A stretch of 64,000 nt of DNA from Bacillus sp. OV322 (GCF_900112495.1 NZ_FOMA01000005.1:248001-312000), one strand, 5' to 3'. Shown: positions 51,268-60,450, counted from the first letter of the stretch. Notes: generated by a model from the letters alone, not told the origin. Program-made: numbers and translations.

Positions 51268-51782
51268 TATCCTGTGAATTTCGCAGCTAATGCAGTTAAT
51301 TCACTGTATATTTTAATGATTTCATCCATTTTCATTCTAACCAGGCCGCTTGAAGAAGGTGCAACAAAATCAATGGTTCCGGGAACCATTGAATCATTTT
51401 GAATGCCCCATTGGCTTTTAGGCTTTTTCGAATATTCCTTATAAACTCCTTTTCCGACAAAACAAACAATTTTAGGCTTATAATATACGACCTTTTTAAT
51501 TAAATCTTCTCTTCCGGCCTTGTATTCTTCCTTTGTAATTTCGCCTGCGTTTTTTGTTGGCCGTTGTACAATGTTGGTAAATCCATATCCCGCAGAAAGA
51601 AGCTTAGCATCTTCTGAAAAATGATGTATTTTCGGTGTCAAACCAGAATAATATAGGATCTTCCAAAATCTGTTTCTGGGATTTGCATAATGATGTCCCG
51701 TTTTACCCGAAAGAAGACTTGGATTGAAGCCGACAAATAATATAAGAAGATTGTGTTTAATATGGTCATTTATTCCATTCAC
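51267..51782 (-). CDS. mug: Mismatch-specific uracil/thymine-DNA glycosylase (Mug type), 171 aa
   Basis: G:U/T mismatch DNA glycosylase. Seen: the active-site GFNPSLLSGKTGHHY (about 18-32, Asn at the catalytic loop), ANPRNRFWKILYYSG (about 33-47) which is the hallmark of the Mug/TDG family, TNIVQRPT (about 69) and VAPSSSGLVRM (about 140-150) in the DNA-insertion loop. It removes uracil or thymine mispaired with guanine. Start is GTG 51782; GGGAG lies 12 bases upstream. It is followed by a strong terminator and probably follows cls in one transcript (37 bases). Confidence 0.88.
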   Translation of the reverse strand: MNGINDHIKHNLLILFVGFNPSLLSGKTGHHYANPRNRFWKILYYSGLTPKIHHFSEDAKLLSAGYGFTNIVQRPTKNAGEITKEEYKAGREDLIKKVVYYKPKIVCFVGKGVYKEYSKKPKSQWGIQNDSMVPGTIDFVAPSSSGLVRMKMDEIIKIYSELTALAAKFTG

Positions 51783-51819
51783 CTTTAAAATTAGCTCCCT
51801 TCCAGGGCTTATATTATAT

Positions 51820-53325
51820 TTATAGCACTCCAGAAAAAAGTCTTGCGAAAGATTCCTTCGACCTTTCTGCGAAACCTCTCTTATAATACTGGACAGGCTT
51901 CAGTTTTTCGCTGTCTTTTATATCTTCTTCATAATGTGCTGTTAAATCCCGGATAGATGTACTGCCAAATAAAAAGACATTTACTTCAAAATTCAAATGG
52001 AAACTTCTCATATCCATGTTGGCTGTACCTATAGAAGCCAAATCTCCATCTATAATGATTATTTTCTGATGGAGGAATCCTTTCTTATACGAATATATTT
52101 CAACGCCAGCCCGCAGCAGCTCCGGAAAGTAAGAGCGGCTTGCATATTGAGTCAGAAATCCGTCATTTTTTTCCGGAACCATGATCCGCACTTCAATTCC
52201 TTTGGAAGCAGCCACTCTGAGAGCAGTACGGATTGATTCATTAGGGACGAAGTATGGAGTGGCAATCCAAATAGATTTAGTGGCGCAAGAAATCATTGTA
52301 TAATAATAATCACTCATAATTCCCTGCTGGGTATCAGGGCCGCTTGCCACCACCTGGACCGCTCCATCCCCTTTCTCCTTTGGAGGTTCGTAGCACCTAT
52401 ACTTTTCAAGGATCTTTTCTCCGCTGACATATTCCCAGTCAAGCAGTAAAACAGTGTGCAGCGTGTACACTGCCTCTCCTTTTACAACCATATGGGTATC
52501 TCTCCAAAAACCAACATTTTCATCTTCCCCAAGATATTCGACTCCTACATTCAATCCGCCCACAAATCCGATTTCCCCGTCTATAATAATGATTTTGCGG
52601 TGATTTCTAAAGTTGAATTTTTGGTTGAAGAATCCGTACTTTAATGGCAGGAAAGGATGGACCTTAATGCCTGCTTCCTTCATGTTTTCAATTTCCTTAG
52701 CAGACAATTTCATACTTCCTGCAGCATCAAAGATAAATAAGACCTCTACACCATTTCTTGCTTTGTCAATTAATATATCAATGATTTCCTTTCCTAAACG
52801 ATCAGACCGGAAAATATAGTATTCAATATGTATATATTCTCTTGCTTCTTTAAGCCTTTTCTTTATTTCTGAAAAAGTTTCTTGGCCGTTTTTTAAGACA
52901 GACGTCCTTGAAGCCGTGCTAATGCTCGTCAGGGATTCATTTTTTGCAAAACTTGCCAGGCATTGCTGATGGTCATTCAGAAAGGACAAATCAGGATTCG
53001 TTTTTTTGTAAACAGAACGCTGCCATTCCTCCCTGTGATTTCTTCTTTTGTTCCTGAAAAGGAACCCCTTCAGATACAGCTGCCCTGAGTATAAATAAAA
53101 GATATAGCCAATTATGGGAATGAACAGTAAGACATATATCCATAAAAGTGTATTTTGAGGTGAACGGTTTTCAAGCATAAGAGAGTAAACACTTGAAATG
53201 ATCGCCACTGCATACAATGCAGCAAATAGGTACTTGACAGCAAGGCTTGCAGGGCTCAGCAAAACCATATATGCAGTAAAAATATAAATAAATAAAAATA
53301 CAAAATCCATTCTCCGTTTTTTCAT
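51820..53325 (-). CDS. cls: Cardiolipin synthase, 501 aa
   Basis: Phospholipase-D-family enzyme that joins two phosphatidylglycerols. Two N-terminal membrane segments (about 8-50), a short soluble linker and two HKD motifs: NHRKIIIIDGEIGFVGGLN (about 240) and LHQKIIIIDGDLASIGTANMD (about 419-438). The length is that of ClsA. ATG 53325 follows GGAG. A sigma-B-like promoter (GTTTCT-N15-GGGTAT) lies at 53371-53397. It is upstream of mug and could be co-transcribed. Confidence 0.94.
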   Translation of the reverse strand: MKKRRMDFVFLFIYIFTAYMVLLSPASLAVKYLFAALYAVAIISSVYSLMLENRSPQNTLLWIYVLLFIPIIGYIFYLYSGQLYLKGFLFRNKRRNHREEWQRSVYKKTNPDLSFLNDHQQCLASFAKNESLTSISTASRTSVLKNGQETFSEIKKRLKEAREYIHIEYYIFRSDRLGKEIIDILIDKARNGVEVLFIFDAAGSMKLSAKEIENMKEAGIKVHPFLPLKYGFFNQKFNFRNHRKIIIIDGEIGFVGGLNVGVEYLGEDENVGFWRDTHMVVKGEAVYTLHTVLLLDWEYVSGEKILEKYRCYEPPKEKGDGAVQVVASGPDTQQGIMSDYYYTMISCATKSIWIATPYFVPNESIRTALRVAASKGIEVRIMVPEKNDGFLTQYASRSYFPELLRAGVEIYSYKKGFLHQKIIIIDGDLASIGTANMDMRSFHLNFEVNVFLFGSTSIRDLTAHYEEDIKDSEKLKPVQYYKRGFAERSKESFARLFSGVL

Positions 53326-53370
53326 GCAATCAATCTCCGTCTGTCAAATTTTTTATCAAATCCTGTTTCT

Positions 53371-53397
53371 ATACCCCTTTTGACAGCTTTCAGAAAC
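53371..53397 (-). promoter_or_regulatory. Sigma-B-like promoter of cls
   Basis: Minus strand -35 GTTTCT (53392-53397), 15-base spacer, -10 GGGTAT (53371-53376), 46 bases upstream of the start codon; consensus boxes at the long end of allowed spacing. Confidence 0.55.
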
Positions 53398-53505
53398 TAG
53401 CTTTAAATAATTTAAATGGCTGATACGTTATTTTGCCCTGAAATCAGACTTCAACGCCAAAAACAGGTTAATTTTCGCATGAGCCTCTATACAATTTAGA
53501 ACAGC

Positions 53506-53533
53506 AAAAAGAGCTGATTTGATTAATCAGCTC
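53506..53533 (-). terminator. Terminator after FMN reductase gene
   Basis: Nine-base perfect stem GAGCTGATT / AATCAGCTC (53511-53519 with 53525-53533), loop 5, followed on the minus strand by TTTTTGCTG. Confidence 0.9.
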
Positions 53534-53556
53534 CTTAAGTAATTTTTATCCTTCAG

Positions 53557-54105
53557 TTATCGATTTCGAAAATGCTTTTCCTTATGAACCGCTTCTTCGA
53601 ATTGTTCCAGCTGGTTATTCAGCCTCTCGATAAGTTCCGCATCTTTCAGCGGCATATTTTCATCTGTTTTATCAATTTGTTTATCAATAAAATAAAGTCC
53701 CTGAATCGGCTGTCCTTTTAATATAGCTATAAGAGGTTTTAAAGAATAATCAATCGCCAGCAAATGCGCCATGCTTCCGCCTACCATGATTGGCAGCACG
53801 GGTTTATTTTTAAAAGCACCTTCAGGCAAAAGATCAATCAGTGATTTTAAAACACCGGTATAGGATGCTTTATATACTGGAGACCCAATAATCACTCCGT
53901 CTGCGTTTAGAATCGCTTGTGATAATTTTTCAATCTCAGGGCTGTCATAGCGTGCATTTACCAGGATATCAGCTGAAAAATCCCTCACTGAAACATATTC
54001 AGCTGTAAAACCATTCTTTTCTTCAAGCGATTGTACATGTTTAAGAATAAGATCAGTCCTTGAAGGCGCCGCCGGGCTTCCTGAAATGATGACAATTTGG
54101 CTCAT
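53557..54105 (-). CDS. NADPH-dependent FMN reductase (SsuE/MsuE-like), 182 aa
   Basis: Flavodoxin-fold reductase. Seen: N-terminal phosphate loop GSPAAPSRTDLIL (about 9-21), GVIIGSPVYKASYTGVLKSLIDLLP (about 69-93, the FMN-binding signature) and GGSMAHLLAIDYSLKPL (about 108-124), which is typical of SsuE. SsuE proteins supply FMNH2 to sulfonate monooxygenases; two such luciferase-like monooxygenase genes lie 6-8 kb further right, but no close operon link exists. ATG 54105 follows GGGGAG. A LysR regulator gene lies upstream on the same strand. Confidence 0.9.
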   Translation of the reverse strand: MSQIVIISGSPAAPSRTDLILKHVQSLEEKNGFTAEYVSVRDFSADILVNARYDSPEIEKLSQAILNADGVIIGSPVYKASYTGVLKSLIDLLPEGAFKNKPVLPIMVGGSMAHLLAIDYSLKPLIAILKGQPIQGLYFIDKQIDKTDENMPLKDAELIERLNNQLEQFEEAVHKEKHFRNR

Positions 54106-54441
54106 TACATACTTCTCCCCTTTTTTTAAAATGCAGTTTTTATGTTAAACTTGCTAAGATTTTCGCTGTAAACGCAAGACACGCGGGGACGTCCGCTGAG
54201 CCTCCTTACAGCTTATTTCCTTGGCCCGCCAATGATGCAAATTCACCGGCAAGTGATTCTGCTCCAATCAACAAAGTGCAAAAAGCAGCAATGTACTTTA
54301 ACAAAGTCTTTTAAAAAGTGGCTGTTTGTCCGAAGCAGGCCTTATAAAATACATTATGATTTAAATACCTTGTATTAAATCATAATCTTCTTTTTAAATT
54401 ACTGTCAATAGAGATAGCCGTTATAAATGATGGGTGCGGAT
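54106..54441. other. Intergenic region between FMN reductase and LysR gene
   Basis: About 335 bases, no supported gene. It includes a perfect 12-base inverted repeat ATTATGATTTAA / TTAAATCATAAT (54353-54364 with 54375-54386) that could end the LysR transcript or be an operator for the FMN reductase gene; no further features are seen. Confidence 0.5.
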
Positions 54442-55326
54442 TCATTTAAGCGGGTAATTTTCATTCAGCCAAAGTGTGACTGTGGCGATAAACTTTTCTG
54501 CTGCAGGAGAAAGGCGTTTAAAGGATAGTGCGGATAAGCCGATAGAACTGTATTCTTGATGGCCTGCCAGCGGAATTTTTTTCACACCGGCAGGGATGCT
54601 GCCCACAGCAATTTCCGGAAGAATGCTTACCCCAAGATGTTTATCCACCATGGCCAATATAGCTTGCTCATCTTCCAGTTCGTATGAAAACCCAGGTGAA
54701 ATACGATGTTTTTTTAATAATTTAAGAACGGTTTCACGAAAAGATTTCTTTAGAATCAAAGTTTCCCCCTTCAGCATAGAAAGCGGGAATTCACTATTTT
54801 TTGTAGAATTATGAGCTGCAGGGAGTATCAAATATAATTTTTCGCTTTTCAGATTTAAAATTTCAAAATTTCCGGCTGGGGGCAAATTCACAAAACCGAA
54901 GTCAATGATTCCATCTGCTATCCATGAGCATATTTCCTGCTGATTCCCTTCCATAAGGTTAACTTTAATCGACGGATATTGATCGGTGAATTTCTTTAGC
55001 ATTCCCGGGTACCAATGTGATGTAACGGATGAAAAAGACCCTATTTTTATGCTGCCGGTCTCGAGGCCGGTAATCTCTGCAGCATCCTGCTTTAATTTTT
55101 GATAGCTGTTCATCATTTCCTTGATATGTATTAAAATCTTCTCTCCATCTGCAGTAAGCGAAATGCCGCCCCTGTTGCGGATAAGGACTGAAAACCCCAG
55201 CTCTTTTTCCAGGGAAGAGATCGCATGGCTGACTGCTGACTGTGAAATTTGCAAGAATTCGCCGGCTTTTGTTAAACTGCCGGTTTCTACCACTTGATAA
55301 AAAATTTCATATTTTCCCAGTGTCAA
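54442..55326 (-). CDS. LysR-family transcriptional regulator, 294 aa
   Basis: N-terminal winged HTH (about 1-60): YEIFYQVVETGSLTKAGEFLQISQSAVSHAISSLEKEL, the standard LysR pattern; then a two-lobed periplasmic-binding-like effector domain (about 90-290), e.g. TGSIKIGSFSSVTSHWYP. The gene starts with TTG 55326 after AGAGG. The gene downstream is the FMN reductase, 336 bases away, a possible target; sulfur or redox effector would fit, but this is inference. Confidence 0.9.
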   Translation of the reverse strand: MTLGKYEIFYQVVETGSLTKAGEFLQISQSAVSHAISSLEKELGFSVLIRNRGGISLTADGEKILIHIKEMMNSYQKLKQDAAEITGLETGSIKIGSFSSVTSHWYPGMLKKFTDQYPSIKVNLMEGNQQEICSWIADGIIDFGFVNLPPAGNFEILNLKSEKLYLILPAAHNSTKNSEFPLSMLKGETLILKKSFRETVLKLLKKHRISPGFSYELEDEQAILAMVDKHLGVSILPEIAVGSIPAGVKKIPLAGHQEYSSIGLSALSFKRLSPAAEKFIATVTLWLNENYPLK

Positions 55327-55406
55327 AATAAACGCCTCTTTTAAAAGATTTTGTATAACGAATATAAATCAATATCACGGAATGGGCAAAATTTATACAC
55401 CCGGAT

Positions 55407-55440
55407 AAAAAATAGCGGGACAGCTTATTGCTGCCCCGCT
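55407..55440 (-). terminator. Terminator after zinc-ribbon gene
   Basis: Eleven-base stem AGCGGGGCAGC / GCTGTCCCGCT on the minus strand (one mismatch, 55414-55424 with 55430-55440), loop 5, followed by ATTTTTTATCC. Confidence 0.88.
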
Positions 55441-55448
55441 GAACGTTC

Positions 55449-55586
55449 TTATATGATTGAATCGCTGTCTAAATTATATCTTCTGTCATTGATGCAGTCT
55501 TCACACAAATAAAGATGTGATTCTCCAACCAGAACCTCTTCGTCTTTCATATCCTTTTGGTGTCCGCATATTTCACATTTATACAT
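55449..55586 (-). CDS. Small zinc-ribbon protein, 45 aa
   Basis: A short protein with two CxxC pairs, CEIC at residues 4-7 and CEDC at 28-31, 20 residues apart, forming a probable zinc ribbon; residues between are acidic and helical. RBS AAAGAGG lies seven bases before ATG 55586. It lies at the end of the formate dehydrogenase cluster and may be co-transcribed with it; the terminator follows. Such mini-ribbons are often found near metalloenzyme genes, role unknown. Confidence 0.75.
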   Translation of the reverse strand: MYKCEICGHQKDMKDEEVLVGESHLYLCEDCINDRRYNLDSDSII

Positions 55587-55613
55587 GTTTTTTACCTCTT
55601 TCTTTCATTGGCG

Positions 55614-55835
55614 CTATTGCTGTTCATTACTTTCAATCCCATATCCAAGGTCCAGTATTGCCTGTTCAAAGTCCTGCCGGGAAGCCATCCTGCTGTCATA
55701 TGAAAAGCTTGCTTCACGATGTTTTATATCGATTTCAGCTTTATTGATTCCCCAGACGGATTCTAAAGCCTGAAGGATCTTTTTTCCGCTTTCCTGGCTG
55801 TCCAGTCCGCTGACAATCATTTTCCACTGCTCCAC
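55614..55835 (-). CDS. HMA-like small protein lacking CxxC, 73 aa
   Basis: A ferredoxin-like fold protein resembling heavy-metal-associated (HMA) domains, with beta-alpha-beta layout (MIVSGLDSQESGKKILQAL then AEIDIKHREASFSYDS, DFEQAILDLGYGI), but the metal loop MxCxxC is absent (GLDSQES). It is therefore not a typical copper chaperone. GTG 55835 is chosen, as AAGGAAG lies seven bases before it; TTG 55853 would overlap the previous gene. It stands between the zinc-ribbon and DUF1641 genes in the formate cluster. Confidence 0.65.
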   Translation of the reverse strand: MEQWKMIVSGLDSQESGKKILQALESVWGINKAEIDIKHREASFSYDSRMASRQDFEQAILDLGYGIESNEQQ

Positions 55836-55849
55836 ATCTTCTCTTCCTT

Positions 55850-56344
55850 TCAATGCTTTTTATTATTTTCAAGAAAGACTTCTCCCATGCCCTCCATGAA
55901 ATCTACCATTGTAGTCATGGCCGCACGTATTTCAGGACTGCGGAGTCTTTTGCGCATTTTCCATAAAGATTGTTTTTCACCCTGATGTCCTGTTTCGGAA
56001 AGGCGTTTTATACCATGGCTGACGCCTTGAAGCATAGTTTCAAGTTCGTTTGGATTCATTGCTGATAAAAAGCCAAATAATCCCATGGCACTTTTAATAA
56101 TGTTATGGACAGCCGGCTGGTTGATTTGTCCAATTGCGATTGCGGCAACCTCTGTACGCTGTTCGAGGAGAGAGTTAGCTGCTTCTAAAATCGTCAGGTC
56201 ATTTAGGCCTTTCAGAACCCCTATTGCTGCCAGAACTGCTTCACGGTTTTCTGCCAGCTCTTTTACAATTTCTGCTACTGCCTGATTTTGTTCTTCAGCA
56301 TAATTTGGAATTGATTTATTAATTTGCCTTATTGCTTTCGCCAT
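55850..56344 (-). CDS. yrhD: DUF1641 family protein, YrhD-like, 164 aa
   Basis: Helical soluble protein of the DUF1641 family, which is encoded next to formate dehydrogenase genes in many bacilli (yrhD in B. subtilis). Seen: repeated helices (AVAEIVKELAENREAVLAAIGVLKGL, MGLFGFLSAM, GIKRLSETG). Its role may be assembly or stability of the dehydrogenase (inference). Start 56344 (MAKAIR) follows AAAGGGGG and overlaps the stop of the dehydrogenase gene by 26 bases, so translation is probably coupled. Earlier Met at 56350 overlaps the ribosome site. Confidence 0.88.
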   Translation of the reverse strand: MAKAIRQINKSIPNYAEEQNQAVAEIVKELAENREAVLAAIGVLKGLNDLTILEAANSLLEQRTEVAAIAIGQINQPAVHNIIKSAMGLFGFLSAMNPNELETMLQGVSHGIKRLSETGHQGEKQSLWKMRKRLRSPEIRAAMTTMVDFMEGMGEVFLENNKKH

Positions 56345-59300
56345 ATTCATCCCCCTTTATCTCAAAAAGTTCAGTTATTGGTTTAAAATCTTCTCTTTGC
56401 CACTTTTCTTCAACACGTACACTTATTTGGGGAACTCTGTTTCCAAAACGATGGTTATGGCGGGGAAGTGGCGGCTCCCCTTCTTTTTCTATTACAGTCA
56501 TCTTGACTCCTGCTTCTTTATAAGCAGGAGTGTGGGTAACCGTATCATGATAGCTGCTTGTCAATCGGTTCACAGCCTCGATATCTTCAAATGAATTCAT
56601 TGTTAGGTAAAGTTCGTTGCCCTGGACTCTTTCCGTGACTATGACCCGAACTTCCACATGGCCATATGGAGAAGTCAGCCCTACAAGTGAACCGTCTTCC
56701 AGTTTTCTTTCAGCAGCTAATTCAGGTGAAACTTCCACCCAAGGATTAGGCACTTTATGTGTAAGTCCTTCTGATTTATATGTCATGTTTCCTTCATGGA
56801 AATGCTCAAGCAGTCTTCCATTATTCAAATGAAGGTCATATTCTTCCCCTGAAACGAAAGGAGGCGTCCACTCAACACTGACCAGCTTCGCCTTTCCATC
56901 AGGGAAAGGGAATTTGTCTTTATAAAGCAGAGGTGTATCAGTCCCGTTTTTAGCAACCGGCCATACAAGACTTTTGAAGCCTTCCAGTCTTTCATAGCTG
57001 ACTCCTGCAAATAACGGTGCAAGACTTGCGGCTTCAGTCATGATTTCGCTTGGATGCTGATAATTCCAATTTGCCCCCAGCCTGTTGGCTAAATCCTGGA
57101 ATATTTCCCAGTCGGGTCTTGAGTTTCCAAGCGGCTCGAACACCTGGTAAAAACGCTGGATTCTGCGTTCTGTATTCACAAATGTTCCATCTTTTTCAAG
57201 TGATGGAGAGGCGGGCAGCACCACATCAGCAAATTGAGCAGTTTTGCTGAAAAATACATCCTGGACGACAAAAAAGTCTAATTTTTCAAAGCCATCAATG
57301 ACATGATTTGAATTTGAATCAACAATGGCCATATCTTCTCCAAATAGATATAAAGCTTTTAGCTTGTCATTATGAATGCCTTCTACCATTTGATGATTAT
57401 TCAGACCAGGCACTTCAGGTATGGCAGATCCCCATGCTTTCTCGTACCTCTCTCTTGCCTTTGGATCTTCTATAGCTTCATATCCAGGGAACCATGCTGG
57501 CATTGTGCCAAAATCACATGCTCCTTGGACGTTATTATGTCCTCTTAAAGGGTAAGCGCCTGTTCCTGGTTTGCCGTAATTGCCTGTAATCAGCAGGAGG
57601 TTGGAAATGGCAGTGCTGGTATCTGTTGCTCCCTTATGCTGTGTTACCCCCATTGCCCAGAGAACACATGCTGACTTTGCATCATGAATCATTTCTGCAA
57701 TTTTTATTAAATCACTTTTTGGAATGCCTGTTTTTTCAGCTGCATAATCAAGTGTGTACTGTCCCAAACTTTCCTTGAATTCCTCATAACCGGAAACCCG
57801 CATTGAAATAAAGCTTTCGTCATGCCAATTTTGATCTATGATATATTTAGTTACAGCATTTAGCCAAATAAGATCTGTGCTAGGCTCAGGATGAACAAGG
57901 AAATCTGCCCGCTCTGCAAGTTCATGCTTCCTGATATCAGCTACAAGGAGCTTTTGGCCGTGCAGCTTATGCGACCGCTTAACACGGGTAGCCAGAACCG
58001 GATGTGACTCAGCGGGATTCGCGCCAATGACAATAATCAGCTCAGAGGCTTCAATATCTTTTATGGTTCCTGAATCTCCTCCCATTCCGACTGTTCTCAG
58101 CAGTCCAGCGGTAGCAGGAGACTGGCAATAACGGGAGCAGTTATCCACATTATTTGTTCCCATGATGGCACGGGCGAATTTTTGGAACAGGTAGTTTTCT
58201 TCATTAGAGCATTTAGAAGAAGCAATATAGCCTATTGAGTGGGGACCATATTTTTCCTTAATCCCGCCTAATTTTTCTGCAATTAAATCAAGTGCTTCAT
58301 CCCATGTGGATTCCACAAATTCTTCTCCGCGGCGGATTAATGGCTTTGTCAGACGTTCCTCACTGTTTACAAAGTCCCAGCCCCATTTGCCTTTTACGCA
58401 AGTAGATATGCCATTGACAGGTGCCTCTGTCTGCGGCTCGATTTTTAAAATATGCCGGTCCTTTGTCCATACTTCAAAGCTGCAGCCAACCCCGCAATAT
58501 GTACAAACTGTCTTAGTGCGCTTGATGCGCGATTGACGCATGGTTGCTTCCACCTCGGAAACGGCAAAAATTTCTCTGTATCCAGGCTCAACTTCCTTCG
58601 TCATATCAATCATAGGCCCAAGAACCTTAGGAGGGATTCCTGTTAGATAGCCTGCCTCTCCAAGCATAGATTTTTCCATTAATGCATTGCATGGACAGAC
58701 AGTGACACAGTGTCCGCAAGATACACAGGATGATTGGTCAATTGGTACATCATTGTCCCATATTACCCTCGGATTTTCCCTGCTCCAGTCAATAGTGAGA
58801 GTTTCATTAACCTGCAAATCCTGGCAGGCTTCCACACAGCGGCCGCATAAAATGCATTGATCCGGTTCATAGCGGTAAAAAGGATGTGTCATATCAGGTG
58901 AATATGGCTTAGCCTCAAAAGGATACGCCTGATGTGCCAAGTCCATTAGTTCTACTGTATTATGGATTGTGCAATTTCCATTATTATTGTCGCAAACCGT
59001 ACAATAAAGCTCATGATTCTTTAGTATCCTTGAAATTCCTTCATATTGGGCAGCCTGAACAAGCTGGGAAGAAGTATCAATAACCATGCCAGGTTCAGTT
59101 TTTGTAACACACGCCCTTACTAGCTGGTCACCCGCATGAACAAAGCAGGTATCACATGTCTGGATACTTCCGAGATTAGGGTGAAAACAAATACTTGGAA
59201 TAAAAACGTCTTGTGCTTTAGCAGCGTCCAGTATGGTTTGGCCAGGCTTGGATAAACATTCATTTCCGTTAATCTGAATTGTAAAGTTTTCTTCATTCAT
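56319..59300 (-). CDS. yrhE: Formate dehydrogenase catalytic subunit, YrhE-like, 993 aa
   Basis: Molybdopterin/tungsten bis-MGD oxidoreductase. Domain order: 2Fe-2S domain with four Cys (about 35-70, in SICFHPNLGSIQTCDTCF), a NuoG-like segment, 4Fe-4S ferredoxin pair (about 145-205), an Mo-pterin domain opening with VCTYCGVGC (about 268-276), the active-site loop NCSRYCQSPATAG (about 391-403) and a C-terminal dinucleotide-binding domain. The residue at the catalytic position is Cys, not selenocysteine, as in NAD-type bacillar enzymes. The order with yrhD and a formate channel matches B. subtilis yrhDEG. Start at 59300 (ATG) follows AGGAGG with better spacing than the ATG two codons earlier. 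Confidence 0.95.
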   Translation of the reverse strand: MNEENFTIQINGNECLSKPGQTILDAAKAQDVFIPSICFHPNLGSIQTCDTCFVHAGDQLVRACVTKTEPGMVIDTSSQLVQAAQYEGISRILKNHELYCTVCDNNNGNCTIHNTVELMDLAHQAYPFEAKPYSPDMTHPFYRYEPDQCILCGRCVEACQDLQVNETLTIDWSRENPRVIWDNDVPIDQSSCVSCGHCVTVCPCNALMEKSMLGEAGYLTGIPPKVLGPMIDMTKEVEPGYREIFAVSEVEATMRQSRIKRTKTVCTYCGVGCSFEVWTKDRHILKIEPQTEAPVNGISTCVKGKWGWDFVNSEERLTKPLIRRGEEFVESTWDEALDLIAEKLGGIKEKYGPHSIGYIASSKCSNEENYLFQKFARAIMGTNNVDNCSRYCQSPATAGLLRTVGMGGDSGTIKDIEASELIIVIGANPAESHPVLATRVKRSHKLHGQKLLVADIRKHELAERADFLVHPEPSTDLIWLNAVTKYIIDQNWHDESFISMRVSGYEEFKESLGQYTLDYAAEKTGIPKSDLIKIAEMIHDAKSACVLWAMGVTQHKGATDTSTAISNLLLITGNYGKPGTGAYPLRGHNNVQGACDFGTMPAWFPGYEAIEDPKARERYEKAWGSAIPEVPGLNNHQMVEGIHNDKLKALYLFGEDMAIVDSNSNHVIDGFEKLDFFVVQDVFFSKTAQFADVVLPASPSLEKDGTFVNTERRIQRFYQVFEPLGNSRPDWEIFQDLANRLGANWNYQHPSEIMTEAASLAPLFAGVSYERLEGFKSLVWPVAKNGTDTPLLYKDKFPFPDGKAKLVSVEWTPPFVSGEEYDLHLNNGRLLEHFHEGNMTYKSEGLTHKVPNPWVEVSPELAAERKLEDGSLVGLTSPYGHVEVRVIVTERVQGNELYLTMNSFEDIEAVNRLTSSYHDTVTHTPAYKEAGVKMTVIEKEGEPPLPRHNHRFGNRVPQISVRVEEKWQREDFKPITELFEIKGDEYGESNKAN

Positions 59301-59322
59301 TTCCATGCCTCCTAAAAAATAA

Positions 59323-60108
59323 TCAGCTTCTATTATTATCTGGTTTTCTAATATAAGAGAGCCAGTAGATACCCGCTACAAAAAGAGCGCCTCCGATAGC
59401 ATTGCCAATAAAAACAGGAATGAAATTCATAAAATAGTCCATCCATGTAAAATGGCCGCTGAAAATGGCTGCGGGAATGACAAACATATTGGCGACAATA
59501 TGCTGAAAACCAATTGCGACAAACCCCATAACCGGAAACCATATCCCAAGGATTTTGCCCGCGAAATCTTCACTGCCGTATGCCAGCCATACTCCAAGTC
59601 CGACTAGCCAGTTACAGCCAACTCCTGAAAATAATGCAGCAATGAATCCTTCTTCCAATTTTGCTCCTGCAATGGCCGCTGTCTTATCCAAAAAAGGGCC
59701 CGTTTCTGTAAGGCCGACAACATGCCCAAAGATATAGGCTACAAATAGGGCTCCAATTAAATTTGAAATGGTAATATAAAACCAGTTGGAAGCGAGATTT
59801 GATAGTGTTACTTTTTTTGAAAAAAATGCCATTGTTACAGCCATCATATTTCCTGTCAGCAGCTCGCCTCCTCCAAGTATGATTAAAATCAGACCCAATG
59901 GAAAAACAGCAGCTCCAAGGAATGTGCCAAATGAACCCCATTCTTCGGGAAGATTTGCACTTACCCTGATGTCTAGCAGGAATCCGATTGAAATGAATGC
60001 CCCTCCCAGAAATCCAAGCAGCAGTTTGCTTGTAAGCGGCAGTGATGCTTTTTTGAAGCCGTGCTCTACTGCTTTTTGTGCAATTTGCTGGGGATTGTTA
60101 AAAGCCAT
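59323..60108 (-). CDS. yrhG: Formate/nitrite transporter (FNT) family channel, YrhG-like, 261 aa
   Basis: Six-helix FNT channel for formate or nitrite. Seen: LLGFLGGAFISIGFLLD (helix 1, about 31-47), FPLGLILIILGGGELLTGNMM (about 79-99), NLIGALFVAYIFGHVVGL, GVGCNWLVGLGVWLAYG (about 166-182) and GFQHIVANMFVIPAA (about 201-215) with the central His of the formate-gating site. It is upstream of the dehydrogenase gene by 22 bases. Start ATG 60108 follows AAAAGGAGG; an earlier in-frame Met at 60198 lacks a site. It likely imports formate for the enzyme. Confidence 0.93.
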   Translation of the reverse strand: MAFNNPQQIAQKAVEHGFKKASLPLTSKLLLGFLGGAFISIGFLLDIRVSANLPEEWGSFGTFLGAAVFPLGLILIILGGGELLTGNMMAVTMAFFSKKVTLSNLASNWFYITISNLIGALFVAYIFGHVVGLTETGPFLDKTAAIAGAKLEEGFIAALFSGVGCNWLVGLGVWLAYGSEDFAGKILGIWFPVMGFVAIGFQHIVANMFVIPAAIFSGHFTWMDYFMNFIPVFIGNAIGGALFVAGIYWLSYIRKPDNNRS

Positions 60109-60214
60109 TATGCATGCCTCCTTTTGAATCTGTAATATTATGAACGAAAATGGGGGAAAATATAATGAATAAATGGATAATTTTATTGTGCCAGTCAAGA
60201 AGGGAGAATATTGA

Positions 60215-60436
60215 ATGGATAAAGAAATTCTTTATAGCCGTATGCACTCAATGATTATGTCATCAGCCAAAAGCCCGAAGTATATGTCTATTTCATCTGC
60301 AAAGCTTGCACAGCTTTGGGATATGAGGATGGAAGATATTGAAGAAGGGCTGAAGGAACTGCTGATAGAAGGGAAAATAATAAAAAAGACACTTGCCGAA
60401 CCGCCAAAATATGAATATTACATGCTCCCTCAATAA
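60215..60436 (+). CDS. Small helical protein with winged-helix-like pattern, 73 aa
   Basis: Unrecognised 73-residue protein. The sequence (SISSAKLAQLWDMRMEDIEEGLKELLIEGKII) looks like two helices of a winged helix: a possible DNA-binding turn around residues 25-52, then a short wing. It is divergent from the formate channel gene, 106 bases away, and could regulate the formate cluster (inference). ATG 60215 follows GAAGGGAG. The terminator at 60455-60479 lies past the stop. Confidence 0.6.
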   Translation: MDKEILYSRMHSMIMSSAKSPKYMSISSAKLAQLWDMRMEDIEEGLKELLIEGKIIKKTLAEPPKYEYYMLPQ

Positions 60437-60450
60437 GAAATGAAGCCATA

